Shown: positions 23,247-33,464 of the stretch, piece after piece
How the letters are laid out: every line of letters starts with the position of its first letter
How positions within the stretch are numbered: the stretch's first letter is position 1
Assembly: GCA_025642065.1 (NCBI GenBank)
Contig: JAODUP010000065.1
Span: forward strand, 763,501 to 827,500
From: Paralvinella palmiformis
Taxonomy: Eukaryota; Annelida; Polychaeta; Terebellida; Alvinellidae
DNA length: 64,000 nt
Direction: 5' to 3'
Made by a program: the position numbers and the translations under genes
The notes under the pieces: generated by a model
Told to the model about the DNA's origin: nothing
Databases searched by the model: none
The model's input: only the letters and a program-made list of their open reading frames with translations

Positions 23247-26200
23247 CAATATAGCTGCCACTAATCCCAAATGGAAATTGATAATCCAATGTGATCATAT
23301 TTAATATTGACACAGAGTGATGTTTATTAGGAAACTGCTTTAAATTTAGTAAATAACTGGTCCACAGAAAGCTAATGAGCGTAAATGAGAAACGTAGCTA
23401 AACATTAAATATTACTACACCTGAAGAGCGAATTCAAGCTCGCTATTTATAGCCACTTTTTAATTGATATTGATATATTTAAATCTTCAATTAACATGTC
23501 TGCACAACCACACAAACACACACACACACAAACACACACACACCCACATACATACAAATACATACACCAACAAATACAAGAGAGAGAGACGCGCGCAGAC
23601 ACAGAGCAAGAAAGAAAGAAAGAGTTCAAGTACTAGTAATTAGATTTGATATCCAGCACAATAATCAGACAATGTATTGTTATATATTATTAAAATGTAA
23701 AATGACTGTAATATTGCTTCAGCTAGTTATAATTATAAAAATATATAGTTATATCAGGTATATCAGATTATTATTACTATGTACTAACATTTCGATCGGT
23801 AAGGATTTAGATGTTCAGCGTTTTGAGTATAAGCATAATTGAATATGTTTTATATGATAACCGTGGTTATAATAAGCTACCTCATCTGAAGAGGCTACTA
23901 ATGATAAATTAATAACTTCGAAAATAACAGTACTATCGTGTTTTGTGTTGGTGATCAATAAAGTGATAACTGGTAAGTAATGGACTTTTATCGACCTAAC
24001 ATGGATATAAATTTTACATAACATGTACTTACACTTATCACTGTGTATTATTGAACACAGACCGGCTTGCTGTGACCATTATTCAAATCAATATAGTTAC
24101 ACAGCCATCTATTTTAGTATGAAAATGTTACAGATCAAGTGATATACACTCAATGCCCAGATGGCGCAACCGTCACATTTCACATCGACCTTTCCGCATT
24201 TAATAGCCTGCCACAAATCGCACGGCCTCTTAAAACTACATTTTATTGCACGCTATTATAGTCGGTCTTTACTGGCGCCATCAGTGACATCTTGCCCATA
24301 ATAATCGATAACGAGTCGACTGGAATATTTTATCAGCAATACTTGACTAAATATACTAATAAAACTACAATTAACATTTAAAAGTCAGTATTCCCTTTGG
24401 TATACGTCTATTTTAATTGTTAACCTTTATCTAAAATGATTAAAGATTTGTTCCGAGGTCGTAGACCACTCGTTCTTGCAATTCCTCTTATGAGCAGCTT
24501 TAAACAATTTTGGACCAGTTATTTACTAAATTTAAAGCAATTTCCTAGTGGACATCACTCTGTGTCAAATTTCTATCGATATTTTAGCCTATTATACTAT
24601 TACTTATAAAACCGCGGATAAGACTAATTGCAGCCATTTAATATTTTGTGTAGTTTATCTGAACTGTGATATTATTGATCAGTAACAACAGTATAACAAA
24701 CGGACATTCCAATTGTGCATAAGCGATATTCGGAAACTTGGAGGCATATATTTATTTTAGAATTAGCATAGTGTCAAGGTTATGTTATAGTTATGGTAAT
24801 CCATGTAGGAAGCAAAACGTCGGATGCCTTTCATTATGATAAGTTTATTTGTCCATCAAATGGTACGAGATTGAAGCGAATACAATGATAAGATATTATT
24901 GTCCAGTTATTATTAATTTCACTATCTGAAAGGGGGAGAAACATGAAAGTTAAGATATAACTGAATTGTATATGCCTTTTAATGAACTTGTTAGAATTCT
25001 GAAACAAATTGTCGATAGCCATTTTTGTAAACATTAATCAATAGTGTAACGTTGACAGCACTTCCTCTCCTATGCATTAGCACTTGATGAACAAACAAAC
25101 AATCTATGATAATAATAATATAATAATAATAATAATAATAATAACAACAATTATCATCATCATCATCATCAACATCATCATCAACCCCACCGCCATTATT
25201 TATTCTGTAGTACATATAAAGTATAGTGAATCAATGTTCAACACAAATAGGTCACATTTGGTGTATAACGTATCACTATACTCGTCATCGATTAATTATA
25301 TAAACTTATACGAAGCTTTATGACTGCCAGGTGTTGGCATACCAACATCTTAGTGAGATTTTCGGATAAACAAATATTTAACAAATATACTGTAATTGAA
25401 GTTGATCATTGTAGTATAAATCAAACATAGGAAAATGAATTACTTCTAGTACATAGCGTGCCAGTGTACAGGTAATTTATGTCCCAAATAATGACATGCT
25501 AGTGTATTTATATAGAAGTTGACCTTGTGATAATAAGTAAAATGTGAAATTTTGTTAATGGTTGGCAGTCGATTATGGGTTATATTACACTCCATCTTCC
25601 AGTGTTTCATCAAAAGTTACACAAAGGATTTGTTAAGAAAATATTAAAAAATTTACGGATTGATATGTCACTAAATCGTATTAACTCAATCGCTTTTTAA
25701 TAATTGATGAAATATTGTAGTTCAGTGTAAACGTGCTTGTGTCTGTCTCAAGATGTACATGTTGCTGTTTTACGGCCACTTTCGAACGCAAAGTATGCTA
25801 CAGGGGCTGGGCGACCTCCAAATGTAATACGGCGAAGTGAAAGATGAAACACCCTTTTCACATAGGCCGGCCGGGGTTTGAACCCAGGTGCCATTGGTAT
25901 GTGGCCCACCGCGCTACCAGTTAGGCCATGAAGCCGCCCTGTTTCTGTTTCTAATAAGCTGATATATCCCTATTACATCTGTTTTATTTAACTTGAAAAT
26001 GATATAAAATCGATTGTTTTTCTGATGTCTATTTCTTACACAAAGGACGATGTTAATTCTTTTATACTACGATACTACGCCAAATAGTTATATGAAGAAA
26101 GAAACCATGAACTCTGATAAGTCACTTTGTAGTAAGCCTCCGTACGCCATCGGCTATTTACTAATATACTAAAATTCCTTTTACTACTTCTGTGAATGTT

Positions 26201-26981
26201 TCAAATCATGGATGGAACTCTATCATTTGGATGTTAGTACATTATAGAAATGTGACTATCGCATAAATATATATATAGCATTACCTTGTAATATTTGAAG
26301 TCTTAATACGTCTGCCATAAGATCTAGCCGTGACACCTTTTTTCCTTGTATATATTCTATCTTCGGCGATGGCATATAATAAACATTGGCTACATCTTCC
26401 AACATCCTAGTCCACCAAACACCATGATCTTGACTTATATTGTAATCTCCATGAACAAATATGTACCTCGGCTTGATCAATTTATCTGAACTTTTGAAAC
26501 TTAAATAGTCCAAAAACTTGAATTTTACATTGCCAAAGAGTATATAATGAACAACGTTAGGAACGAGGAAGTTTTCTTTATCTTGACGTTCAATGTACTT
26601 CCTTGATATCAGCAAAGCATTAACTGTGCTACACTTTGTATGAATAATTGGAATATTGAATCGTGGATATTCAACGGAGAATGATGTACCGTTAATTCCA
26701 CATTTCCTCCACAGTTCTCTATCCTTGAAGATTGTCACATTTTTGTTTCTTTCGAATTCGTAAGATGATTCATTACATTTATAAGAGTAGGAACCCTTCT
26801 TCTTCTTCGCGTAATGAAGGTAGGCTTCGGTATACTGCAGTATATTATGAAGATTATTGCCGACTACTTTCTGAATGTATTCCAGGCCATCTTCTGATAC
26901 CTTGGAACTATATGTTGCTTCTTGGGCATATTATTCTGGACATAGACTTACTATCAAGAACAATTTTTTTCTAGACAGCAT
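21192..26981 (-). CDS. DXD glycosyltransferase (GT32/A4GALT-like), C exon 1 + B exon 2
   Basis: A Golgi type II glycosyltransferase is expected, transferring Gal or GlcNAc to a glycan or glycolipid; the donor and acceptor cannot be read from sequence. Exon 1 (26981-26285, 697 nt) encodes 'NVVHYILFGNVKFKFLDYL', 'PRYIFVHGDYNIS', 'GVWWTRML' and 'LMADVLRLQILQ', then a GT donor in phase 1. Exon 2 (21655-21192, 464 nt) begins 'ENGGIYLDTDVIVLKSFDP' (DXD = DTD) and continues 'LTLGRPSSISLANGIMIAAP', 'MKGAWGYFSV' and 'YAIHVWRR' to a stop. The two add to 1161 nt, exactly 387 codons, and the junction gives the family's LQxxGGIYLDTD pattern. One in-frame TAA (26931-26933, codon 17, in the membrane anchor) is the only break. 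The 4.6-kb intron contains the ruined exon 1 of copy B. The exon pairing is inference; the alternative is two separate gene relics. Confidence 0.55.
22590..23130 (-). pseudogene. Glycosyltransferase copy B exon 1, ruined
   Basis: The nucleotides align with exon 1 of copies A and C ('CGINGTSF', 'AVHYIFSGNVKFTFLDYLS', 'IKPRYIFVH', 'GTWWTRMLDDV' are readable). They carry stops after 'GTSF' and inside the following segment, a 1-bp deletion near 22812, and loss of the final 'MADVLRLQ' segment. A local duplication at about 22930-23110 repeats the 'aattccacatttgttagttg' block. It sits upstream of the intact copy B exon 2, so B alone cannot make a protein. Confidence 0.85.
23193..23560. repeat. (TA)n and (CA)n microsatellites
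   Basis: A pure TA run occupies 23193-23245. An interrupted CA run lies near 23510-23545, followed by GA-rich sequence to 23625. Nothing gene-like lies between them. Confidence 0.85.
24590..25560. repeat. Segmental-duplication remnant upstream of copy B
   Basis: 24590-24730 matches 14020-14170. 25200-25350 is block X copy 3. 25400-25550 matches the exon-2-proximal intron of copy A. As at 14.5 kb, block X joins intron sequence with exon 2 missing. ATT/ATC trinucleotide runs occupy 25110-25185. Confidence 0.65.
25757..25938 (-). mobile_element. SINE family 1 copy in the copy C intron
   Basis: On the minus strand the head reads 'catggcctaactggtagcgc' with box B 'gggttcaaaccccgg', then 'gtttcatctttcacttcgcc', 'aggtcgcccagcccctgtag' and 'aagtggccgtaaaacagcaa'. 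It is diverged from the complete copies. No clean target duplication is visible. Confidence 0.85.
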
Positions 26982-27475
26982 ACTTCACATCTAAGACAAT
27001 AGGCATATGAAAAACTTATTGGTCTTCTTTTGAGATGAACAGTTACAGTGGCTTTGTAAGGTCAATAGAAAACCGTGAGTATCTTGGGTAACGCTATTCT
27101 CGAGTAGAAAAATGTTTATTTAAGCTCTTGCCATTGTTTTCTCCTCTTCATACATCTTAATTTACTGTACCATCCCTAAAAAACAATACCTTATCGGTAG
27201 CGATTAATAATATCGTGTGCTGCTTTGGTTTACTTTTAGGATACTCATACTGATACTGATACTGTTACCTGTAGATATTTATTTACCTTTTTTAACGAAA
27301 GGCAGCAAATTATAGAAATCTATTTGTATATGATTTTATAAACCTAATACTTAAATTATCATTGATACATTTTCAAAGACTGATTATTTGTTCATATTCA
27401 TAACGTAAAGGTACAAACTTGTAACAAAGAAACAACTAGGTCTAGAACGACTCCAGAAAACCAACTGTTTATTTA
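26982..27475. other. No recognisable gene
   Basis: This is the expected upstream region of glycosyltransferase exon 1 of copy C. I see no TATA-type promoter that I would defend. Confidence 0.35.
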
Positions 27476-27900
27476 GGACCCGGGGAATGCAGTAGGTGAC
27501 ATATATAGGTCATTATGCACAATATAACAATATTTGGGTGAGCGCACAATCATTACATCTATCCCCTTAAAGGATAAACAATATATCAATAATATTCAAT
27601 CAGTTAATTTACATTTAAATAAGATGGCTTGGTTTTACAGCTAAAGTACAGCGAAATGACTATGACTAACATAGGATTAGATTTGTAAAAACTAACTTAA
27701 AATAAAGCAAAATCACAAATTGTAATTGTTGTGTATTAAACCACTGCTAAATTTTAAAAAAAATCAAAACCAGTGATCTTTTAGATTTTTTAAAGTTATT
27801 TAAATCACTTAATTTAAACCAAACGATTGTGCGCTCACCCAAATATTTGTATATTGTGCATAATGACCTATATATGTCGCCTACTGCATTCCCCGGGTCC
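27476..27900. mobile_element. MITE with 76-bp terminal inverted repeats, TA target site
   Basis: 27476-27551 ('ggacccggggaatgcagtag'...'gagcgcacaatc') is repeated in inverted orientation at 27825-27900 with about three differences. TA dinucleotides flank both ends (27474-27475 and 27901-27902), as expected for a Tc1/mariner-type or other TA-targeting non-autonomous element. The 270-bp interior is AT-rich, includes 'tttaaatcacttaatttaaa' and has no coding capacity. The internal end of each arm is close to the edge of the interior, so the single strand could fold into a long hairpin. Confidence 0.93.
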
Positions 27901-28084
27901 TAAACTTATATATTCTTATATATTCTTACTACATATAATGATCGTTTATTCCACTTATATCGAACAATTTATTATAAAAAGTTTTTTCAATGTTGTATGT
28001 ATATTCGTATTTGAACAAAATTGCCATATCATACAACAATAGTTGAAATATTATTCCACAAAACCAATATACAGCAACATTTTC

Positions 28085-28640
28085 TTAGATTCGCCAAAAA
28101 CTCGACTTAATCTAGATAGAGCTTGTAATTGCTTGCCGATTGGCTACTAAGCTTGGATACGTGTTCGTTAAAATTTACTTTATTATTTAAATGCAATCCT
28201 AATTCTTTGGTTTTCTTTGGCTGAATTATATCTACATCCGGTACATGCCAAAATATTATCATCTGTATAATTTTAAATCTGCACATCATCGTCTATGAGT
28301 AATAGCATATCATTGAAAAATAGATATGATTGTGGTCCCAGTATTGACCCTTAAGCAGCTGCATGCACATACATTAGTTCACAAGCAGACATAGATAGTC
28401 CATGGACACAGTCTGACTATAAATATGTTATACAGTCAAAAGCTCGGAATAAATCCTCTAACAATACACAAACAATCTTGCCTTAAACTAGAGATCGTTT
28501 TATATTTTCAACCATGCGAGTAAGAACAGTTTCACAACAATTTTTTGGTCTAAATCCAGAAATAAATGGACTGAAAACGTTATCAAATACGGGTTATATT
28601 CCTGTTTTAACATCTCTCTTTCAAATATCTTTGATATACC
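28085..28640 (-). mobile_element. LINE reverse transcriptase fragment
   Basis: In broken minus-strand frames I read 'FRPKNCCETVLTRMVENIK' (RT fingers, FRPxxSxExALTRM type), 'GSILGPQSYLFFNDMLLL', 'DDDVQI' near the catalytic position, and 'KELGLHLNNKVNFNEHVS'. Stops and frame shifts occur throughout. No termini are visible. Confidence 0.75.
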
Positions 28641-28988
28641 AATATATACGTACGGGTATGTAGTTACATATACATCTAAATGTGAGCGTGGGGGTTGGGT
28701 TTCACTTTCACAAAGGTAGATGTGCAGTGGCATATCCTATAGTTTATAACACCACTGATGGAAAACCTGTACAATACACACACCAAAGAAAATCCCTGCA
28801 ATGGACAAATGGGAATAGTTCCAAATAACTTGCCCGGAACAAGATATGAACATGTTGGCAAGTTACATATTATGCAACAATTTCAAATTTTTTACCTAAA
28901 TAAGGAATTCCCACGCTTTAAACGCCTATAATAAATTCACTAAACACACATATTTTAATTAGCAGTCTGCTTTCCTTTTTTATCTCAC
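28641..28988. other. Possible downstream exons, not resolved
   Basis: On the minus strand 'ccatttgtccattgcag' (about 28795-28811) is a good splice acceptor. Reading on from it in the phase left by the exon at 28989-29166 gives about 18 residues with two cysteines before a stop. Another frame stays open to about 28676. I cannot choose between them. Confidence 0.25.
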
Positions 28989-29166
28989 CGGAAGTTGCGA
29001 CCCATTTGCCATCAAATCGGCGGTCTAGTTTTCTTTCAGGTCCAATTAACTCACTATTTCTGATACACATAGTAATGTGGACATTAGGTAGCAGCATCTC
29101 CTTAGCGCAACCCCAATCAGAGCATTCATAACCAGAAACAGCACACACCATTAAACTAGTCATCAT
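28989..29166 (-). CDS. Candidate first exon of a secreted cysteine-containing protein
   Basis: I do not recognise the family. From the ATG at 29166 the frame encodes a short hydrophobic leader ('MMTSLMVCAVSG'). After it come 'YECSDWGCAKEMLLPNVHI', 'TMCIRNSELIGPERKLDRR' and 'FDGKWVATS', followed by a good donor (G/GTGAGA) in phase 1 at 28989. Three cysteines follow the leader (residues 15, 20 and 34). A basic 'KLDRR' could be a processing site. If unspliced, the frame runs on to 28918. It can also be extended upstream to 29214 with a more hydrophobic N-terminus. Export is inferred from the leader alone; there is no domain match I can name, so chance remains possible. Confidence 0.35.
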
Positions 29167-29214
29167 GAATATATCAAATATATATAAATACAGGGCACTA
29201 TATATAAAACACAT

Positions 29215-30429
29215 GCACCTGGAGTGGTTACATAAATAACTAAAAAAAAATTAAATGGGACGTATCTCTGCGTCTATTCATCCTTGGTAGGCTCAAATGC
29301 ATTATTTACGCTGTGGGCACATCAATTTAAATGCTAGTTGTGATTGGGAGCTATTCATGTTGGAGAGAAGGATGTTTGGAAGAAGGCGTTGTTAAGTTAA
29401 GAACAATATCAATTTAATTGCTTGCATGGTCGAGTTATTCTGTGTGGCTTAAAACCTGGCAATTAAAATGGACTTTGATGAAGCGTAAATGTAAAAAAGT
29501 AAAATATTACTCTTAGAATGTTTTTTTTTTTTTTAATCAAGGAGACTAGATAAACACCATGTACGTGCATATAGATGATGAGAGTGATACCATTTCATTA
29601 TTCTCTTCGCAGATTCCGATCTATGAGAGAGTGGTAGATTAATTATTCCACAAACCACTAGAAAATTATTGGGAAAGTAATACTTTTCTAAGGAATTGGT
29701 AAACTGTGGCATTAAATAAAACTGTGGCATTCCGGTTTAACTAGTAAAACTTTTATCCGTAAGTGTCCATATCTTCCAATGACATCGCCATATCATTATT
29801 TACTCACAACATTTTATTCCTGGTTGATCGTAATTTCGAAACAATCCATGGATAAAATAGCATAAAAACATCATGGAAGTAATGTGGAATGGAGTGTCAA
29901 CCATATATCTATCTACGTTCAACATGAAAATCGTTTATGGTACCTGCTGGCTTGTATTGACAAGAACCGGTGGGCTAATAGTTACGGAATTATGTGGTAT
30001 GAATTTGGTGTAATTACGAAATGACCTATTTGGGCCAAACAACAGCGACACGTGGTGAATGTTTATTATATTTATGGTTGGTTTATTCAGCAAGTTATTG
30101 GAAAACCTTTTAAAGATGAACCGAGTAACTACTATATATAGAAAAAATATTTTGTGATTAAATGAGCGTTGCATCATAGTGCGTAATCTAGTAACAACAG
30201 TTTTGAAAAGTGCTGAACGATAATAGGTGCTTAAATATAAATAATAATTTTAGCCAATTATCTAGTCTAGAATACTAGATCTACTTTACTTTTAACTTAA
30301 TTTAGGCTTCTTTTTGTAAAGTTTTTAATCATTCATTGATTGATTGATTCATATTTTTAGTTTCATGAATGATCTATTATTATTATTATTAGGAAATATG
30401 GATAGCACACGAAATTATAATTTGGCTAT
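29215..30429. other. No recognisable gene
   Basis: AT-rich sequence with a T13-14 run near 29521. Short open frames on the minus strand (for example 30177-29935) show no motif. Confidence 0.4.
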
Positions 30430-30560
30430 CATTGTTTCTGTTATACTAGAATCTAGATCTAGAATCTACTGTCTAGTAGATCTAGACTAGTAGGCAGTCT
30501 ACTAGTCTAGGTCTAGTAGTAGTAGATCTAAGTAGACAGTAGTCTAGTATTACTGTTTTA
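30430..30560. repeat. CTAG-dense palindromic patch
   Basis: Within about 110 bp the tetramer CTAG occurs roughly ten times, in overlapping palindromes such as 'ctagatctagaatct', 'tagtagatctagactag' and 'ctactagtctaggtctagtag'. Related but weaker clusters occur at 30240-30280 and 30690-30710. Confidence 0.7.
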
Positions 30561-30805
30561 TTGAGAATAGAAGTGTTAGAAATCTAATAAGCCTTATGAT
30601 AAGATAAACAAAAACATGAATTTTATATTCTAGGTACATCATCTAAATGACTAATTTGATAATCTACTGTGTGTTATCTTAGTATCTACTCTGTAGTCTA
30701 GAGGTCTAGTTACAGGAGGTCTGCTTAACCCTTTACTGGTTTTAGGCTGTACTGCATTTAGCTTTGTGATAAGTTTCCGCTTAATCTATAAAACATTTAA
30801 TATAT

Positions 30806-31533
30806 CAGGGTTCGCATGCATCCTGGGATTCCTGGAATATACTTGATTTTTATAGCAGTCCTGGAATAGTCCTTTGTTTTTCTGTACACCCCTGGAAATA
30901 CACCTTGAAAAGAAAAATCACCCTATGCGTTTTGAAAACTCTCACTTATCAAGCTTAGACCTAACAAGTAGCATGTATAGGTGTCAAAATAAATGATTAC
31001 CATATAGTTATATGTAATACATTGCAGCCTTGAAACGTATTCCCCTGGGGGGTTTTCTAGGTGACATGATGTATGGAAAATACCAAGATTCTATATAGTG
31101 TTGGTGGCCACGAAAGTGGTTGTTAGAGTTGCAAGCAGGAAATATGGACTGTCAATGCGAGCATTGCGTTGTGACGTTTGCAATAATGATGTGATCCTCT
31201 GCCTATATTTATTGTATCAATTACAGCATAATCATGCACACACATTCAAATCTGCATAATATAACAATATTTATGTGGCCACACGGTGATATGATGTACA
31301 TACATTATGCTAGATCATTGATGTAAACTGAGATCCTAGATATTTGAGGATCTCTGCATATACCTAATGTCTTACATTCACATATATAAATGACGTCTTG
31401 TATCTTTTCCATTAATCAAATGTGAAAATACTCCTGAAAAATATTGATAGGATCCTGGAAAAAGTAGATATGTTGATAAATAAATGTCGTGGAAACTCCT
31501 GGAAAACCATATATGTGGAGTGTATGAACCCTG
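30806..31533. mobile_element. Putative hAT-like non-autonomous DNA transposon
   Basis: The left end 'cagggttcgcatgcatcc' and right end 'ggagtgtatgaaccctg' form imperfect inverted repeats with the CAGGG...CCCTG termini common in hAT elements. Subterminal 'cctggaa' motifs recur at both ends. No transposase frame is present in the 728 bp. The flanking 8-mers ('taatatat' and 'atatatgg') are both TA-rich but do not match, so the expected 8-bp target duplication is not confirmed. Confidence 0.55.
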
Positions 31534-31980
31534 ATATATGGTCTTTTTATTGGTGAATTTAGTTCTTCAGCAGCCATAGAAGTGTGGCGGTTGTTAATTT
31601 TATGGCAGTTGCAGAATTATGTCAGGATTTTGATTTGATTTTATTCAGAATTCATATACATAAAAATACAATATTGTATCATTAGGTACATTAGAAATTC
31701 CGAGGATAACACAAAAAGTCATATTTCCATTGTGATCCTCATCAAAGTGACTTGATTCGAGATGGAGGTATAATATTGTGCATAGAAATAATACTAGATA
31801 AACACACAAATAATACCATGTAGTACAAATAACTGTAACCTGACCAAATTAAAACAAGTAGACTTCAACCAAAAAGTGTACCACAATTGACTAGACATAT
31901 AATACAAATTAAAAGTACACTTAAATTTATTTGATATACTTATACATACAAACTAAGTTCCTCTTCCCTAACATTATTTA

Positions 31981-32172
31981 TTTGGGGGTGCCGCTGTGGT
32001 CTAGCGGTAGCATGTCGGACCACAGATCACTACCACCCATGTTTGAATCTCGGCGTGGGCATATCTGAAGGTTGTTTCATCTTTGACTTCGCTTCATTAC
32101 CTTTGAAGGTCACTCAGCCCATTTAGCCTACCTTGTGCACAAAAGTGGCTGTAAAACATCAATCATCATCAT
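31981..32172 (+). mobile_element. SINE family 1, complete, with 15-bp target duplication
   Basis: The copy has box A-like 'tggtctagcgg', box B-like 'gtttgaatctcgg', the body 'gggcatatctgaaggttgtt', and the tail 'aatcatcatcatc'. It is flanked by the perfect 15-bp duplication 'ccctaacattattta' at 31966-31980 and 32173-32187. The long perfect duplication points to a fairly recent LINE-assisted insertion. Confidence 0.95.
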
Positions 32173-32187
32173 CCCTAACATTATTTA

Positions 32188-33461
32188 GGGGATGAGATTT
32201 GACTGCTTTTTTAAAACTAGACGCATACTTCTTTCCCAAAATATTGAAAGATAATTATATTTTGTTGGTAGAACCAGGTCAGTGGATAACTAAAAGTGAA
32301 TTGAAACGCTATTTCAGATTTTTATTCTATTTGGCTAGCCTCGATCACAATTTTCTCTAACATGATTATACATTCACTATTGCATCTGTATTCATAAGAA
32401 TTATTTTTGTTGTCTATATGTCTGCATGTGATGTGTACATTTCATGTAGTAGTTATTTATTTAAAGGCTCGAGTCTTGCAACATATTTAACTGGTGTTGT
32501 TTTTAAGGTTTAAAATTAAATTTATCCTGACAGACTTAGTGTTGTAATCTACTTTGCTGTATTCACACAGTTAAAATGATACAATGGTTGCATGCACAAA
32601 CATGATTACACCAGATATAGAGAATTGGGTAATTATATTCAAATTTGGAGCATTCCTTTGTGTACCCCTTTTCAGTCCTATGATTCTAAACTTATCATCC
32701 CGCCTATCCGATTGCAGAGTGATTAGAGCACTGCTGCAAACCGTGTTGTGCATTCAAATCTGGCTCATAACCGTAAATATCAATTCTTTAGTTTATTCAG
32801 TGATTGCAGAAAAATTGGCCTCCTTACATCATTCTTGCAACCACCTGTCGCCCTCCTTAAAATGTGGGTTCTATTCTGACTGATACCTGTGTTTGTGAGA
32901 TTTTTCCCATTGACTACATGTCCCGGGTGTGACCAACAGTCCCGCTAAACCATTCTCTCACTCCTTGAAAAATTTAATAAAATGAACGTAGCATTATGCC
33001 CCGGTCAACAACGGGTTGCTTTCTTGGTCTCTGTGTGGATGATAACTGCAGCCTTTTTTTATTGCGATGGCATTCATTTAGTTATCTATATCCAACAATC
33101 CAATTCCTCAAAGATGCAGAGTAAATGGCTGACATTTTTTATTTGCTGGGCTACTTCTACTACGCTGTATAGATATTAAAACTTATGGGAGACTGCTGTA
33201 TAGATATAAAAACTTGTTTGGTGTCGGCTTATGGGAGACTGCACTAGTAGAACCTTGCTCGTATATTATTATTATTAATATCAAACTACATTATATCATT
33301 ACAGAAAGGGTTTCTATCATTTTACTTGCAGTAAATAAGTTCGTTCAAAAATTTAGACTAATTACTGTTGATTGTTGTTTGCCTTCTTCATTAACTTTTT
33401 AATACCTTTTTTTACTCTGGATTGATGGCTATGTCTTAACTTCTGTGGTAGAATTGTACAG
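32188..33461. other. Upstream region of PSME3IP1
   Basis: No coding exon is recognised. A splice acceptor at 33460-33461 means at least one 5' untranslated exon lies upstream, probably within or before this stretch. A local duplication of 'ctgtatagatattaaaactt...atgggagactg' sits at 33168-33243. Confidence 0.45.
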
Positions 33462-33464
33462 AGG

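Noticed and set aside
32584..33402. Three consecutive plus-strand frames upstream of PSME3IP1 as extra exons
   Set aside because: They show no similarity to the family's N-terminus, which begins at the ATG at 33465, and no consistent splice phases.
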